Part shown: one piece after another, positions 32,098 through 40,278 of the stretch
Layout of the letters: the number at the start of each line of letters is the position of its first letter
Numbering within the stretch: the stretch's first letter is position 1
Origin: an uncultured Bacteroidales bacterium
GTDB taxonomy: Bacteria > Bacteroidota > Bacteroidia > Bacteroidales > F082
Reading direction: 5' to 3'
DNA length: 41,935 nt
Assembly: GCA_946185535.1 (NCBI GenBank)
Contig: CAMHJX010000026.1
Span: 1-41,935, forward strand
Made by a program: the position numbers and the translations under genes
The notes under the pieces: generated by a model
What the model was told of the DNA's origin: nothing
What the model saw: the letters and a program-made list of their open reading frames with translations, nothing else
Databases searched by the model: none

Positions 32098-33120
32098 TTA
32101 TTTGATCAAGAAAGTGAATCTGTCGAAGTTCTTCAAGGCGATGCCAGTACCACGGGCGACGGCGCGCAACGGGTCTTCCGCCACATGGATGGGCAACTTG
32201 GTCTTGGCGTTGAGACGCTTGTCGAGGCCACGAAGCAATGCACCACCACCAGTGAGGTAGATACCCGTGCGGTAGATATCAGCCGACAACTCGGGCGGGG
32301 TCTGCTCCAAAGCGTTCAGCACGGCGGTCTCGATCTTCATGATGCTCTTGTCGAGGCAGTGGGCGATCTCGGCGTAGTTGACGCGGATTTCCTTCGGAAT
32401 ACCCGTCAGCATGTCGCGGCCTTGCACAGCGTAGTCATCGGGCGGATTGTCGAGCTGCGGAATGGCGGCACCCACTTCAATCTTGATGCGCTCGGCGGTA
32501 CGCTCACCCACGATGATGTTGTGTTGCTTGCGCATATATTCCTCGATGTCGGCAGTGAAATCATCACCAGCGATACGGATGGACTTGTTGTTGACGATAC
32601 CACCCAAGGCGATGACGGCGATTTCGGAGGTACCACCACCGATGTCGATAATCATGTTACCCGTCGGCTCAAGCACATCGATGCCGATACCGATGGCGGC
32701 AGCCATAGGCTCGTGAATCAGACGCACCTCTTTGGCACCAGCTTGTTCGGCAGAGTCCTTCACAGCGCGTTCCTCCACCTCGGTGATACCCGAAGGGATG
32801 CAGATGACCATCTTGAGGCTAGGCGGAAACAGAGTATTCTTGAAATTAATCATCTTGATCATCTCGCGCATCATGTATTCGGCGGCTTGAAAGTCAGCGA
32901 TGACGCCGTCGCGCAACGGGCGGATGGTCTTAATGTTTTCATGGGTCTTGCCATGCATCATCATGGCACGCTTGCCGACGGCAATGATTTTCTTCGTGTC
33001 GCGCTGCAGCGCCACGATGGAAGGCTCGTCGACGACGACCTTGTCGTTGTATATGATAATCGTATTGGCCGTACCAAGGTCAATAGCGATTTCTTTGTTC
33101 AGGAATGAAAATGCTCCCAT
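32098..33120 (-). CDS. mreB: Rod shape-determining protein MreB
   Basis: A 340-residue bacterial actin homologue that forms membrane-bound filaments guiding lateral wall synthesis. Landmarks are the first phosphate loop (IDLGTANTIIIYND), the hydrophobic membrane-insertion N-terminus (MGAFSFLNKEIA), VVDEPSIVALQRDT, the second phosphate loop NMIIDIGGGTSEIAVIALGG and the adenosine site YLTGGGALLRGLDK. Length and order are normal for the family. It follows purH after 99 bp containing a palindrome and precedes mreC. Confidence 0.97.
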   Translation of the reverse strand: MGAFSFLNKEIAIDLGTANTIIIYNDKVVVDEPSIVALQRDTKKIIAVGKRAMMMHGKTHENIKTIRPLRDGVIADFQAAEYMMREMIKMINFKNTLFPPSLKMVICIPSGITEVEERAVKDSAEQAGAKEVRLIHEPMAAAIGIGIDVLEPTGNMIIDIGGGTSEIAVIALGGIVNNKSIRIAGDDFTADIEEYMRKQHNIIVGERTAERIKIEVGAAIPQLDNPPDDYAVQGRDMLTGIPKEIRVNYAEIAHCLDKSIMKIETAVLNALEQTPPELSADIYRTGIYLTGGGALLRGLDKRLNAKTKLPIHVAEDPLRAVARGTGIALKNFDRFTFLIK

Positions 33121-33179
33121 AATCTTCAGTTGTTAGTGATTAGTTGTCAGTTGTTCTATTATCCGTTAATTGTTCCTTT

Positions 33180-33207
33180 GTAGAGACGGTGCATACACCA
33201 TCTCTAC
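33180..33207. repeat. GTAGAGACGG palindrome between purH and mreB
   Basis: GTAGAGA-CGGTG-CATA-CACC-ATCTCTAC, an almost perfect palindrome. Same family as the copy within the T9SS sorting domain at 17624. An upstream TTAGTGATTAGTTGTCAG stretch is low-complexity. Confidence 0.72.
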
Positions 33208-33219
33208 CATCATCATTCG

Positions 33220-34737
33220 TTAATGTCTAAAATGTCTAAATCCAGTAAATACCATGCTGATTCCGTGTTCGTTGCAGCAGTCGATGGATTCTTGGTCGCG
33301 CACCGAGCCACCAGGCTGCACGATGGCGGTAATGCCCGCTTCATGAGCCAGCTCGACACAGTCCTTGAAGGGGAAGAAGGCATCGGAGGCCAAAACGGCA
33401 CCCCTCAAATCGAAATCGAACGACTTGGCCTTCTCAATGGCTTGGCGCAGGGCATCCACACGCGAAGTCTGCCCGATGCCCGAGGCAAAGAGTTGTTTGC
33501 CTTTGGCTAACACGATGGCATTGCTGCGGCTGTGCTTCACAATTTTATTGGCGAAAACCATGTCTTCAATCTCATCAGCGGTTGGTGCCTTTTCTGTGAT
33601 GACCTTGAAATCATCGGCCGTCTCGGTGTGCAGATCGCGATCCTGCACAAGGTAGCCATTCAAGGCGGTCTTCACGGTCTGAGGCTTATAGAGGTCAGCC
33701 TTCAGGCGTAACACCACACGGTTCTTCTTGGAGAAGAGCAGGTCAAGCACACCATCTTCATATTTCGGTGCCACGATGACTTCGATGAAGAGCTTGTTGA
33801 TTTCCTCAGCGGCTTCGAGGTCGATGGGGCGATTGCAGACCAACACGCCTCCGAAAGCCGAAACAGGGTCACCAGCCAAGGCGTCCACATAGGCCTCTTT
33901 CACCGTCTTGCGGCAAGCCAATCCGCATGGATTGTTGTGCTTGAGGATGGCAAAAGTGGGCTCGTCAAACTCACGGATGAGGTTAAGACCTGCATCAAGG
34001 TCAAGCAAATTGTTGTACGACAGCTCTTTGCCATGAAGTTTCTCAAACATCGCATCCAGGTCGCCATAGAAGGTGCCTTTTTGGTGCGGGTTTTCACCGT
34101 AGCGCAAAGTGGTGCCTTCTTCTTCGGTAACGCGCAGAGGCTTGTTGTCGTCGTCTTTCACAAACCAGTTCATGATGGCGCTGTCGTAGTGCGAGCTCAC
34201 GCCAAAGGCGTAGGCAGCAAAACGACGACGGTCTTCGATGGAAGTCTCTCCTTGCTGGTCTCTAAGCAACTGGATGAGTTCTCCGTAATATTTTTGTGAA
34301 GGCACGATGAGCACATCATTGAAGTTCTTGGCCCCGGCACGAATCAGCGAGATGCCGCCAATGTCAATCTTCTCAATGATTTGCGAAGCGTCTTCGGTCT
34401 TGGCTACGGTCTCTTCAAAGGGATAGAGGTCTACGATGACGAGGTCGAATGCAGGAATTTCGTAGTCCTTCATCTCTTTCTGGTCAGACTCAAGCTGGGT
34501 GCGACCCAAAATGCCACCGAATACCTTAGGATGCAAGGTCTTGACCCTACCACCAAGGATGGACGGATAGCCCGTAAGCGACTCGACAGTCTTCACCGAG
34601 GGGTCTAAAGGCTTGATGAAGTCATATGTTCCTCCCGTGGAGTAAATTTGCACTCCATTTTGCTTCAACAAGTCGACAATGGTATCGATGTCTGTTTTAT
34701 AAAATACTGATATTAAAGCAGTTTTAATCTTTTTCAA
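33220..34737 (-). CDS. purH: Bifunctional AICAR transformylase / IMP cyclohydrolase
   Basis: A 505-residue cytoplasmic enzyme for the last two steps of IMP synthesis. The N-terminal MGS-like cyclohydrolase domain (1-195) has ALISVFYKTD, STGGTYDFI, GGRVKTLHPKVFGGIL and DLVIVDLYPFE. The C-terminal AICAR transformylase domain has GENPHQKGTFYGD, the catalytic Lys-His segment ILKHNNPCGLA, DPVSAFGGVL and SDAFFPFKDCVE, ending with IVQPGGSVRDQE and MVFTGFRHFRH. The start is TTG at 34737: an in-frame stop lies shortly upstream and no ATG is available. A -7 box sits at 34776-34783. It heads the mre gene run. Confidence 0.97.
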   Translation of the reverse strand: MKKIKTALISVFYKTDIDTIVDLLKQNGVQIYSTGGTYDFIKPLDPSVKTVESLTGYPSILGGRVKTLHPKVFGGILGRTQLESDQKEMKDYEIPAFDLVIVDLYPFEETVAKTEDASQIIEKIDIGGISLIRAGAKNFNDVLIVPSQKYYGELIQLLRDQQGETSIEDRRRFAAYAFGVSSHYDSAIMNWFVKDDDNKPLRVTEEEGTTLRYGENPHQKGTFYGDLDAMFEKLHGKELSYNNLLDLDAGLNLIREFDEPTFAILKHNNPCGLACRKTVKEAYVDALAGDPVSAFGGVLVCNRPIDLEAAEEINKLFIEVIVAPKYEDGVLDLLFSKKNRVVLRLKADLYKPQTVKTALNGYLVQDRDLHTETADDFKVITEKAPTADEIEDMVFANKIVKHSRSNAIVLAKGKQLFASGIGQTSRVDALRQAIEKAKSFDFDLRGAVLASDAFFPFKDCVELAHEAGITAIVQPGGSVRDQESIDCCNEHGISMVFTGFRHFRH

Positions 34738-34775
34738 GGGTAGAAAATTAAGGTGATTTTAAACTGCAAGATTAC

Positions 34776-34783
34776 CAAAAATA
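34776..34783 (-). promoter_or_regulatory. purH -7 promoter box
   Basis: TATTTTTG on the minus strand, 38 nt before the TTG start. The 263-bp purH-recJ gap holds this and the recJ box, and otherwise only AT-rich DNA. Confidence 0.5.
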
Positions 34784-34973
34784 TGCACACCATGCAAGGG
34801 TTGAAAGCATTTTTTTTGCACAAAGATTTCAACATTTTTTCACCCTTTTAAAAACCGAATTGTTATGTAGAATTGTCAGAAAATGATGGAAAATAATCCA
34901 TTGAAAATGAATGTCATAAAATAAAAGTTGATTATAAACTACAAAAATCGTCTTTTCGCATTGTTTTTCTTCT

Positions 34974-34981
34974 TATCTTTA
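34974..34981 (+). promoter_or_regulatory. Possible recJ -7 promoter box
   Basis: TATCTTTA, one base off the TAnnTTTG consensus, 19 nt before the recJ ATG. Confidence 0.4.
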
Positions 34982-35000
34982 CCGATTCAAAATTACGCGG

Positions 35001-36779
35001 ATGGAAACGAAGTGGATTTTAAACCAATCGGTTGACAAACAGCAAGTTGCAGAGATTGTCAAGGTGCTCAATATCGATGAGAACCTTGCCACTTTGCTTG
35101 TCCAACGCGGAATTACCAACTACGAGGAAGCCAAAACTTTCTTCCGTCCTTCGCTCTCACAGTTGCACGATCCTTTCCTCATGAAGGACATGGACAAGGC
35201 CGTCGACCGTGTGTTGCAAGCCATCAACAATGGCGAGAAACTTTTGGTCTATGGCGACTATGATGTCGATGGAACGACAGCCGTTGCAGTGGTCTATACC
35301 TACCTCAAACCTTTCTTCAAGAAGAAAAAAATTGAGTTTTACATCCCCGACCGCTACGAAGAAGGCTACGGCATTTCCTTCAAAGGCATCGACTATGCCG
35401 CCGAAAACGGTTTCAAGCTGGTCATCGCCCTCGACTGCGGCATCAAGGCCAATGAGCGCATCGACTATGCCAACGAGCGTGGCGTCGACTTCATCATCTG
35501 CGACCACCACCGTGCGGGCGATGTGCTGCCAAACGCCGTAGCCGTGCTTGATGCCAAACGCCCCGATTGCAACTATCCTTACGATGAACTTTCTGGTTGC
35601 GGTGTGGGCTTTAAATTGGTTACTGCTCTGTCAATGAAGGGGTTGGGAACCATTGAGCAAGTATATGAGTTGCTTGACTTTTTGGCTGTGAGCATTGCCG
35701 CCGACATTGTCCCCATCACGGGTGAAAACCGTGTGTTGGCCTATTTCGGCTTGAAGCAACTCAACAAGAATCCGCGTCCGGGCATTGAGGCTATCCTTCA
35801 ACATGCCAACATCTACCGCCGCGACGAAGACCAGATTGATGAGGACGAGAATGTACTGACTAGAGAATTGACTATCAGTGATTTGGTGTTTCTCATTGGC
35901 CCTAGAATCAATGCTGCCGGACGTATTGCCAAGGCCTCCGACTCGGTGCGCCTGCTCATCGCCGACAAAAAGGAACACGCCGAAAAACTGGCTGCGTCCA
36001 TCAATGACCTCAACGACGAGCGCCGCGAGTTCGACAACCGCATCACCGAGGAAGCCTTGGGCATGATTGCAGACGATGTGGAACTGCGTGATGCCAAGAG
36101 TACCGTGGTCTTCAATTCAAAATGGCACCGTGGCGTCATCGGCATCGTGGCCTCGCGTCTCACCGATTACTATTATCGTCCCACCATCGTCCTGACCAAA
36201 GCCAACGGTTTGGTTACTGGCTCGGCTCGTTCCATCAGAAGCTTCGACATCTATGATGCTATCGATCATTGCTCCGACTTGTTGGAACATTTCGGTGGCC
36301 ACAAATACGCCGCTGGCCTGTCGATGAAGCCCGAGAACCTTCCTGAATTCCGCCGTCGTTTCGAGGAATATGTCAGCGAACACCTTGTGGATGAGGACTT
36401 TGTGCCTGAACTTGAGGTGGATTTGAAGATTAACTTCAGCGACATCACCTCCAAGTTCATGCGTATCCTCAACCAGTTTGCACCTTTCGGCCCGGGCAAT
36501 ATGGCTCCCGTGTTTTGGACCGACAATGTCATCGACGCTGGCGGCTCACGACCCGTGGGAGGTCACAAACACTTGAAACTCACCGTGTCGCAAGTGGGCG
36601 ATGCTGAATTAGGCGTACCTCCATTTTCGGGCATTGCCTTCCAGAAAGGCGACCTCTTCAACCGTATCCACGACGGTGAGCCTTTCAGCATCTGCTACCA
36701 TCTGGAATACAACACCTGGCAAGGCAAGACCAATTTGCAGCTTAATGTTAAGGACATTAAGTTTGAGGAGGAGTTGTAA
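35001..36779 (+). CDS. recJ: Single-stranded-DNA-specific exonuclease RecJ
   Basis: A 592-residue 5'-3' single-strand exonuclease for recombination and mismatch repair. The DHH domain carries the metal motifs GDYDVDGTTA (85-94), LDCGIKA, ICDHHRAG and LSGCGVGFK, followed by a helical part with FLIGPRINAAGRI. The DHHA1 domain shows the GVIGIVASRL motif and the G-H-x-x-A-A-G motif (FGGHKYAAGLS). An OB fold ends the protein (FGPGNMAPVFW...LQLNVKDIKF). It stands alone, divergent from purH. Confidence 0.97.
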   Translation: METKWILNQSVDKQQVAEIVKVLNIDENLATLLVQRGITNYEEAKTFFRPSLSQLHDPFLMKDMDKAVDRVLQAINNGEKLLVYGDYDVDGTTAVAVVYTYLKPFFKKKKIEFYIPDRYEEGYGISFKGIDYAAENGFKLVIALDCGIKANERIDYANERGVDFIICDHHRAGDVLPNAVAVLDAKRPDCNYPYDELSGCGVGFKLVTALSMKGLGTIEQVYELLDFLAVSIAADIVPITGENRVLAYFGLKQLNKNPRPGIEAILQHANIYRRDEDQIDEDENVLTRELTISDLVFLIGPRINAAGRIAKASDSVRLLIADKKEHAEKLAASINDLNDERREFDNRITEEALGMIADDVELRDAKSTVVFNSKWHRGVIGIVASRLTDYYYRPTIVLTKANGLVTGSARSIRSFDIYDAIDHCSDLLEHFGGHKYAAGLSMKPENLPEFRRRFEEYVSEHLVDEDFVPELEVDLKINFSDITSKFMRILNQFAPFGPGNMAPVFWTDNVIDAGGSRPVGGHKHLKLTVSQVGDAELGVPPFSGIAFQKGDLFNRIHDGEPFSICYHLEYNTWQGKTNLQLNVKDIKFEEEL

Positions 36780-36810
36780 AGTTTTCCTTATAGTTTTGGC
36801 TATGGTTCTG

Positions 36811-36855
36811 GCGGATTTGCAATCTGCTAGCTATGAATATAAGGATTTGTAATTC
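36811..36855. repeat. Decayed GGATT-family palindrome after recJ
   Basis: GCGGATTTGCAATCTGC with mismatches, then GGATTTGTAATTC: two worn copies of the family at 231 and 6940. The recJ-ATPase gap holds nothing else. Confidence 0.55.
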
Positions 36856-36872
36856 GGAAAACAAACTCATAA

Positions 36873-38072
36873 CTAATACAAAAACCCCAGCATCCAAAGA
36901 GGCAGTTTTGCACCAATGGGCGATTCGATGTCGTCGGCAAAGATGTAGGAATCAGGCAAATCCGCTATTTGGGCGAAGCCTTTGTCCTTGCCACCGATTT
37001 CAAAATGGTACTTGGAATCCACCTTGAAGTCGCCTTTGTCCTTACCATATTCGACAATGTGGTTTTCGGAAAGATGGGTGATGGCAAAGGTTTCGCGCGC
37101 CGTCCCGATTTCGACCGAAGTAGGACTTAACGCATAAAGCAGATTTGTGTTTTCGAGATAGACCTTGTCGGGTTTGGTGAGTTTGCCGATGCTTTTCTTG
37201 TCAGAATAGAGCAAGTTCAGTAGTTTGGCATCGCCCATATTCTTCAGATAGCCCACAACGGTATCTCTGCCAATCTCAATGGCGGCAGCCAATCGGTTGG
37301 CATTCACTTCGTAAGGCGCACTTTCGGCAATGATGGAAATCAAGGCCTTGAGTTTTCGGGTGTAAGCCACATCGACTTTGCAAATCAAAGGGAGTTCTGT
37401 TTCCACGACATAGTTGACTACCTGCTCGATTCGCGTAAAATAATCCTGTTGACCTTCCAAAAAGAAGGGATAGTAGCCAAATTGAAGATATTTCTTGAAC
37501 TGCTCAACGGGTTTACATTGAGCGGTGACAATCTGCCACAATTCGTATGGACGCGCGAGAATGTCCTCCAAAGTCCAAATAGGAAATTCAAGGTTTTCGT
37601 AGAATCTCAATGCCTCGCGGAAAGATAAGCCCGACATGGTGTATTTGATACATCGGCGCGACAAATCCGCATCACCAGCCAGCAGGCTTAATAGCGACGA
37701 GCCACTGATAATCATTTTCAATTCGGGATAAAGGTCGTAAATCTCCTTGATTTCGCGGCTCCATCCTTCATATTTGTGGATTTCGTCGATAATAAGTCTT
37801 TCGCCGCCATTCATGACAAACTCTCCGGCAAGGTCAACTAAGGTTCGGCGAGAAAAATCGATAGTGTCGGCGGAACAGTACAACACTTTCCTGTCGCCAG
37901 GTTGGTAGTTCTGTTTGACGAATTGTTTGAGTAGTGTCGATTTGCCCACACCTTTGGCTCCTTGGATGGAGAGCAGTCGGGCATCCCAATGCACACGGCT
38001 CATCATTTCCCTGACAATGTCCAACGAGGTTTTGGCAATCAATCGGTCGTGTTTTACAAATAGCGTTTCCAT
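36873..38072 (-). CDS. AAA-family ATPase with DUF4143 domain
   Basis: A 399-residue cytoplasmic protein of the AAA_14/DUF4143 type. ATG 38072 (METLFVKHDRLI) is preferred; the open frame to 38105 would begin upstream of the -7 box. The Walker A motif is GAKGVGKST (38-46), Walker B is ERLIIDEIHK (about 91-100), and a sensor-like IISGSSL follows. The C-terminal half holds the DUF4143 pattern with a winged-helix part (ANRLAAAIEIGRDTVVGYLKNMGDAKLL) and a restriction-like end (VDSKYHFEIGGK). Such proteins are common in Bacteroidota in many copies, with no agreed function. Three 33-bp-period repeats lie over its promoter, suggesting its own regulation. Confidence 0.85.
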   Translation of the reverse strand: METLFVKHDRLIAKTSLDIVREMMSRVHWDARLLSIQGAKGVGKSTLLKQFVKQNYQPGDRKVLYCSADTIDFSRRTLVDLAGEFVMNGGERLIIDEIHKYEGWSREIKEIYDLYPELKMIISGSSLLSLLAGDADLSRRCIKYTMSGLSFREALRFYENLEFPIWTLEDILARPYELWQIVTAQCKPVEQFKKYLQFGYYPFFLEGQQDYFTRIEQVVNYVVETELPLICKVDVAYTRKLKALISIIAESAPYEVNANRLAAAIEIGRDTVVGYLKNMGDAKLLNLLYSDKKSIGKLTKPDKVYLENTNLLYALSPTSVEIGTARETFAITHLSENHIVEYGKDKGDFKVDSKYHFEIGGKDKGFAQIADLPDSYIFADDIESPIGAKLPLWMLGFLY

Positions 38073-38094
38073 AGCAATGTCTATATTTTGCCTG

Positions 38095-38124
38095 CAAAAA
38101 TACAAAACTGTTGGTTATAGGCAA
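38095..38124 (-). promoter_or_regulatory. Promoter of the AAA/DUF4143 ATPase
   Basis: TTG (38122-38124), exactly 19 bp, TATTTTTG (38095-38102) on the minus strand; the ATG follows after 22 nt. The TTG is part of the nearest repeat copy. Confidence 0.7.
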
Positions 38125-38192
38125 CACTTATTATCAAAAATTGTTGGTTATAGGCAACACTTTTCATTAAAAAGTGCTGGTTATAGGCAACA
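38109..38192 (-). repeat. Three tandem copies of an 18-bp repeat at 33-bp period
   Basis: TGTTGGTTATAGGCAACA occurs at 38109-38126 and 38142-38159, and as TGCTGGTTATAGGCAACA at 38175-38192, each exactly 33 bp apart. The ends TGTTG/CAACA are inverted. The 15-bp spacers are AT-rich and partly alike (ATTATCAAAAAT, TTCATTAAAAAG). The copies lie directly upstream of the ATPase, and the closest one overlaps the -33 box. Confidence 0.85.
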
Positions 38193-38239
38193 GTATAGAG
38201 GCGGATTGCAAATCCGACCGAACGGCTCCGAATAGCATT

Positions 38240-40276
38240 TCATTGTTTAACAACCTTCCTAAAAACCCGCCGTCCATCACCCAACTGCACCTTCACCAAA
38301 TACATCCCAGAAGGTAAACCGCTCAAATCAAGCTCGAAGTCAGGACTTGAAGGCGAAGTTTCCTGCAAAACATTACCCATCAAGTCCATAATTTGGCAAT
38401 GCGTGGCGTTTTCCTCCAAAGCGATGTGAATCCTGCCCGATGTAGGATTGGGATAGATTGTAAAACTTTGATTGTCAGCAAATTCATTTAAACCTGTCAA
38501 GTCATTGCCTGTGGTCCAGTTTTCGGCGAGGCTATTGTCGAGGTCTAGGTCTTTGAGTTGAAGGTAAGGCCCGTTACCATCGGCTTCCGTAGGCCAAGGC
38601 TCGCTGTCGGAATATTGCACTTGGTCGATGATGTTGCCCCAAGCATCGGCCAACTCCAGGTTTTCCGACTTGTTGTCAAGCTTGCGCATATATTGGCCGA
38701 AGGGCGTAATTTGATAGTATTCGCTAAACAACAAAGAATCGGAACAAATCACAACAGCTTGTCGACCAGCAAGATGGGCTCCATCAGGAAATTGGTAAGT
38801 GAGACCCAACTCACGGAAATAAAGGCCTGTCAAGTCCACCTCTGCATCACCATTGTTGGTGATTTCAATGAACTCAAGATGGTCGCCATCAATGCTCCAC
38901 CAGTCTTGGGGATGGTAATGGATCTTGGAGATGACCAAAGGCGGCAGATCGACATCGGAACAACCTTGTGAAGCGCCAATATGGTCGTTCAGCCAGTCAA
39001 TGCGTTGTTGAAGCCAAGTCTTCATGTCGTTCACATACTGAGCGTGTTGCGACATTTGATTCCAGCGTTGGTTGTCGCGACCGATGGCTTCCGCAATCAA
39101 TGTGTCTATCTCGTCAATGCGGTTAGAGATAAGGTTGTAGTCCAAAGGCATGCCTTCCTCGGTCAATTCAAACCAACGCTTGGCAAAATAGCAGCGAAAC
39201 GCATCCGTATCGAACAGGTCTTTCCAAAAACGCGGTCCCGTGTTGTCCTGGTTATCGAACTGCCACACATCGTAGCCACTTCGATTGCCAAAAGCGTCGT
39301 ATCCGAAAGCAAGGTTATAGTCCCAGATAGGGCCCGCCCGCAATTTGCCGCAACGGTCCTTATGGAAGAAAGTGCTTAGATGGTACACATCGACATTGGA
39401 AGTGAATTCAGCCATAATCATGAAGTCGACGAAAGAAGGGATGTCGATGACCGAAGGAATGCCTGTTGTGATGTCGGTGTCATAGTTGTGGGCCACAGAT
39501 TCAAGGTCGAGAAACACATTGTGGATATAGTCGTTCTGGGTGCTGGTGATGTTTTCGTGTTTGGGATAATGATGGATAAACTCTGTGTTGACTGGCCACC
39601 ACCAGTTCATTTGATAGGTCTGCATGGTCCATGCCACGGGGTTGTTGTCGCCGCGGTTGGCTTGCACGATATAGCCACCGGTCACTTCGGGCGGTTGGTT
39701 GCAGGTCTCGTCCATCTTCTCAATATTGACACGGTTTTTGTCCACCTTGATTTTCTCCATGAAGACATAGAGGCCTCGGTAATTGCCGTTAAGAATCACT
39801 TCGCAATACTGGCTTCTCGAGGCATATTGGCCGATTTGGTTCGATAGTTCGTAAGCCAACACATCGCGCATCCCAGTTTGGTCGTATGCCAAAGGGTTGA
39901 GGATCCAATCGTTTTCGGCAGGCATCCCGAAAAGACTGACATTATTGTTGCAGGTATTGTCATTTTGGAGTGTTGTCAAACTGTATGGTTTCTTGTCTGA
40001 AACCATCTGCGAGGAATAGCCACGACGCTCAATGCCGATGCGCCCGTCGTAGTTAAGGAATTCGAGGTTGTCGATGTCGGTCAAATAGTTGCGTGAGCCA
40101 TCCTGATGCCAGATAATCTTCATCGTAGCCAAAATTTTTGGCTCCTCAGGAATGCTGGCACCACCATCGGTCTCAATGACCACGATGGGCAGGTTGCTGT
40201 CGGTGAAGGCCTGAGCATTAACCGATAAAGTCAAGATAACCAACAAAAAAGCTATGATGTATTTCTTCATATCCAT
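38240..40276 (-). CDS. T9SS-secreted CotH-domain protein
   Basis: A 678-residue exported protein starting at ATG 40276 or 40270 (MKKYIIAFLLVILTLSVNAQ). The CotH domain (about 30-440) begins with LPIVVIETDGG and has RRGYSSQMVSDKKPYSL, YVFMEKIKVDKNRVNIEK, GGYIVQ and the GPIWDYNLAFG segment, placing it near CotH kinases, which phosphorylate surface proteins in spores. A lamin-tail-like domain (about 475-590, LVISKIHYHPQD...EFIEITNNGDAEVDLTGLYF) follows, and a type A sorting domain (FTIYPNPTSGRIHIA...RKVVKQ) ends it. Kinase activity is not certain from sequence. It follows the 241-residue secreted gene by 2 nt, so the two are translationally coupled. Confidence 0.88.
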   Translation of the reverse strand: MDMKKYIIAFLLVILTLSVNAQAFTDSNLPIVVIETDGGASIPEEPKILATMKIIWHQDGSRNYLTDIDNLEFLNYDGRIGIERRGYSSQMVSDKKPYSLTTLQNDNTCNNNVSLFGMPAENDWILNPLAYDQTGMRDVLAYELSNQIGQYASRSQYCEVILNGNYRGLYVFMEKIKVDKNRVNIEKMDETCNQPPEVTGGYIVQANRGDNNPVAWTMQTYQMNWWWPVNTEFIHHYPKHENITSTQNDYIHNVFLDLESVAHNYDTDITTGIPSVIDIPSFVDFMIMAEFTSNVDVYHLSTFFHKDRCGKLRAGPIWDYNLAFGYDAFGNRSGYDVWQFDNQDNTGPRFWKDLFDTDAFRCYFAKRWFELTEEGMPLDYNLISNRIDEIDTLIAEAIGRDNQRWNQMSQHAQYVNDMKTWLQQRIDWLNDHIGASQGCSDVDLPPLVISKIHYHPQDWWSIDGDHLEFIEITNNGDAEVDLTGLYFRELGLTYQFPDGAHLAGRQAVVICSDSLLFSEYYQITPFGQYMRKLDNKSENLELADAWGNIIDQVQYSDSEPWPTEADGNGPYLQLKDLDLDNSLAENWTTGNDLTGLNEFADNQSFTIYPNPTSGRIHIALEENATHCQIMDLMGNVLQETSPSSPDFELDLSGLPSGMYLVKVQLGDGRRVFRKVVKQ

Positions 40277-40278
40277 AT

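Noticed and set aside
38109-38192. Possible CRISPR array
   Set aside because: Only three 18-bp units with 15-bp AT-rich, mutually similar spacers and no cas genes; the position over a promoter fits operator repeats better.
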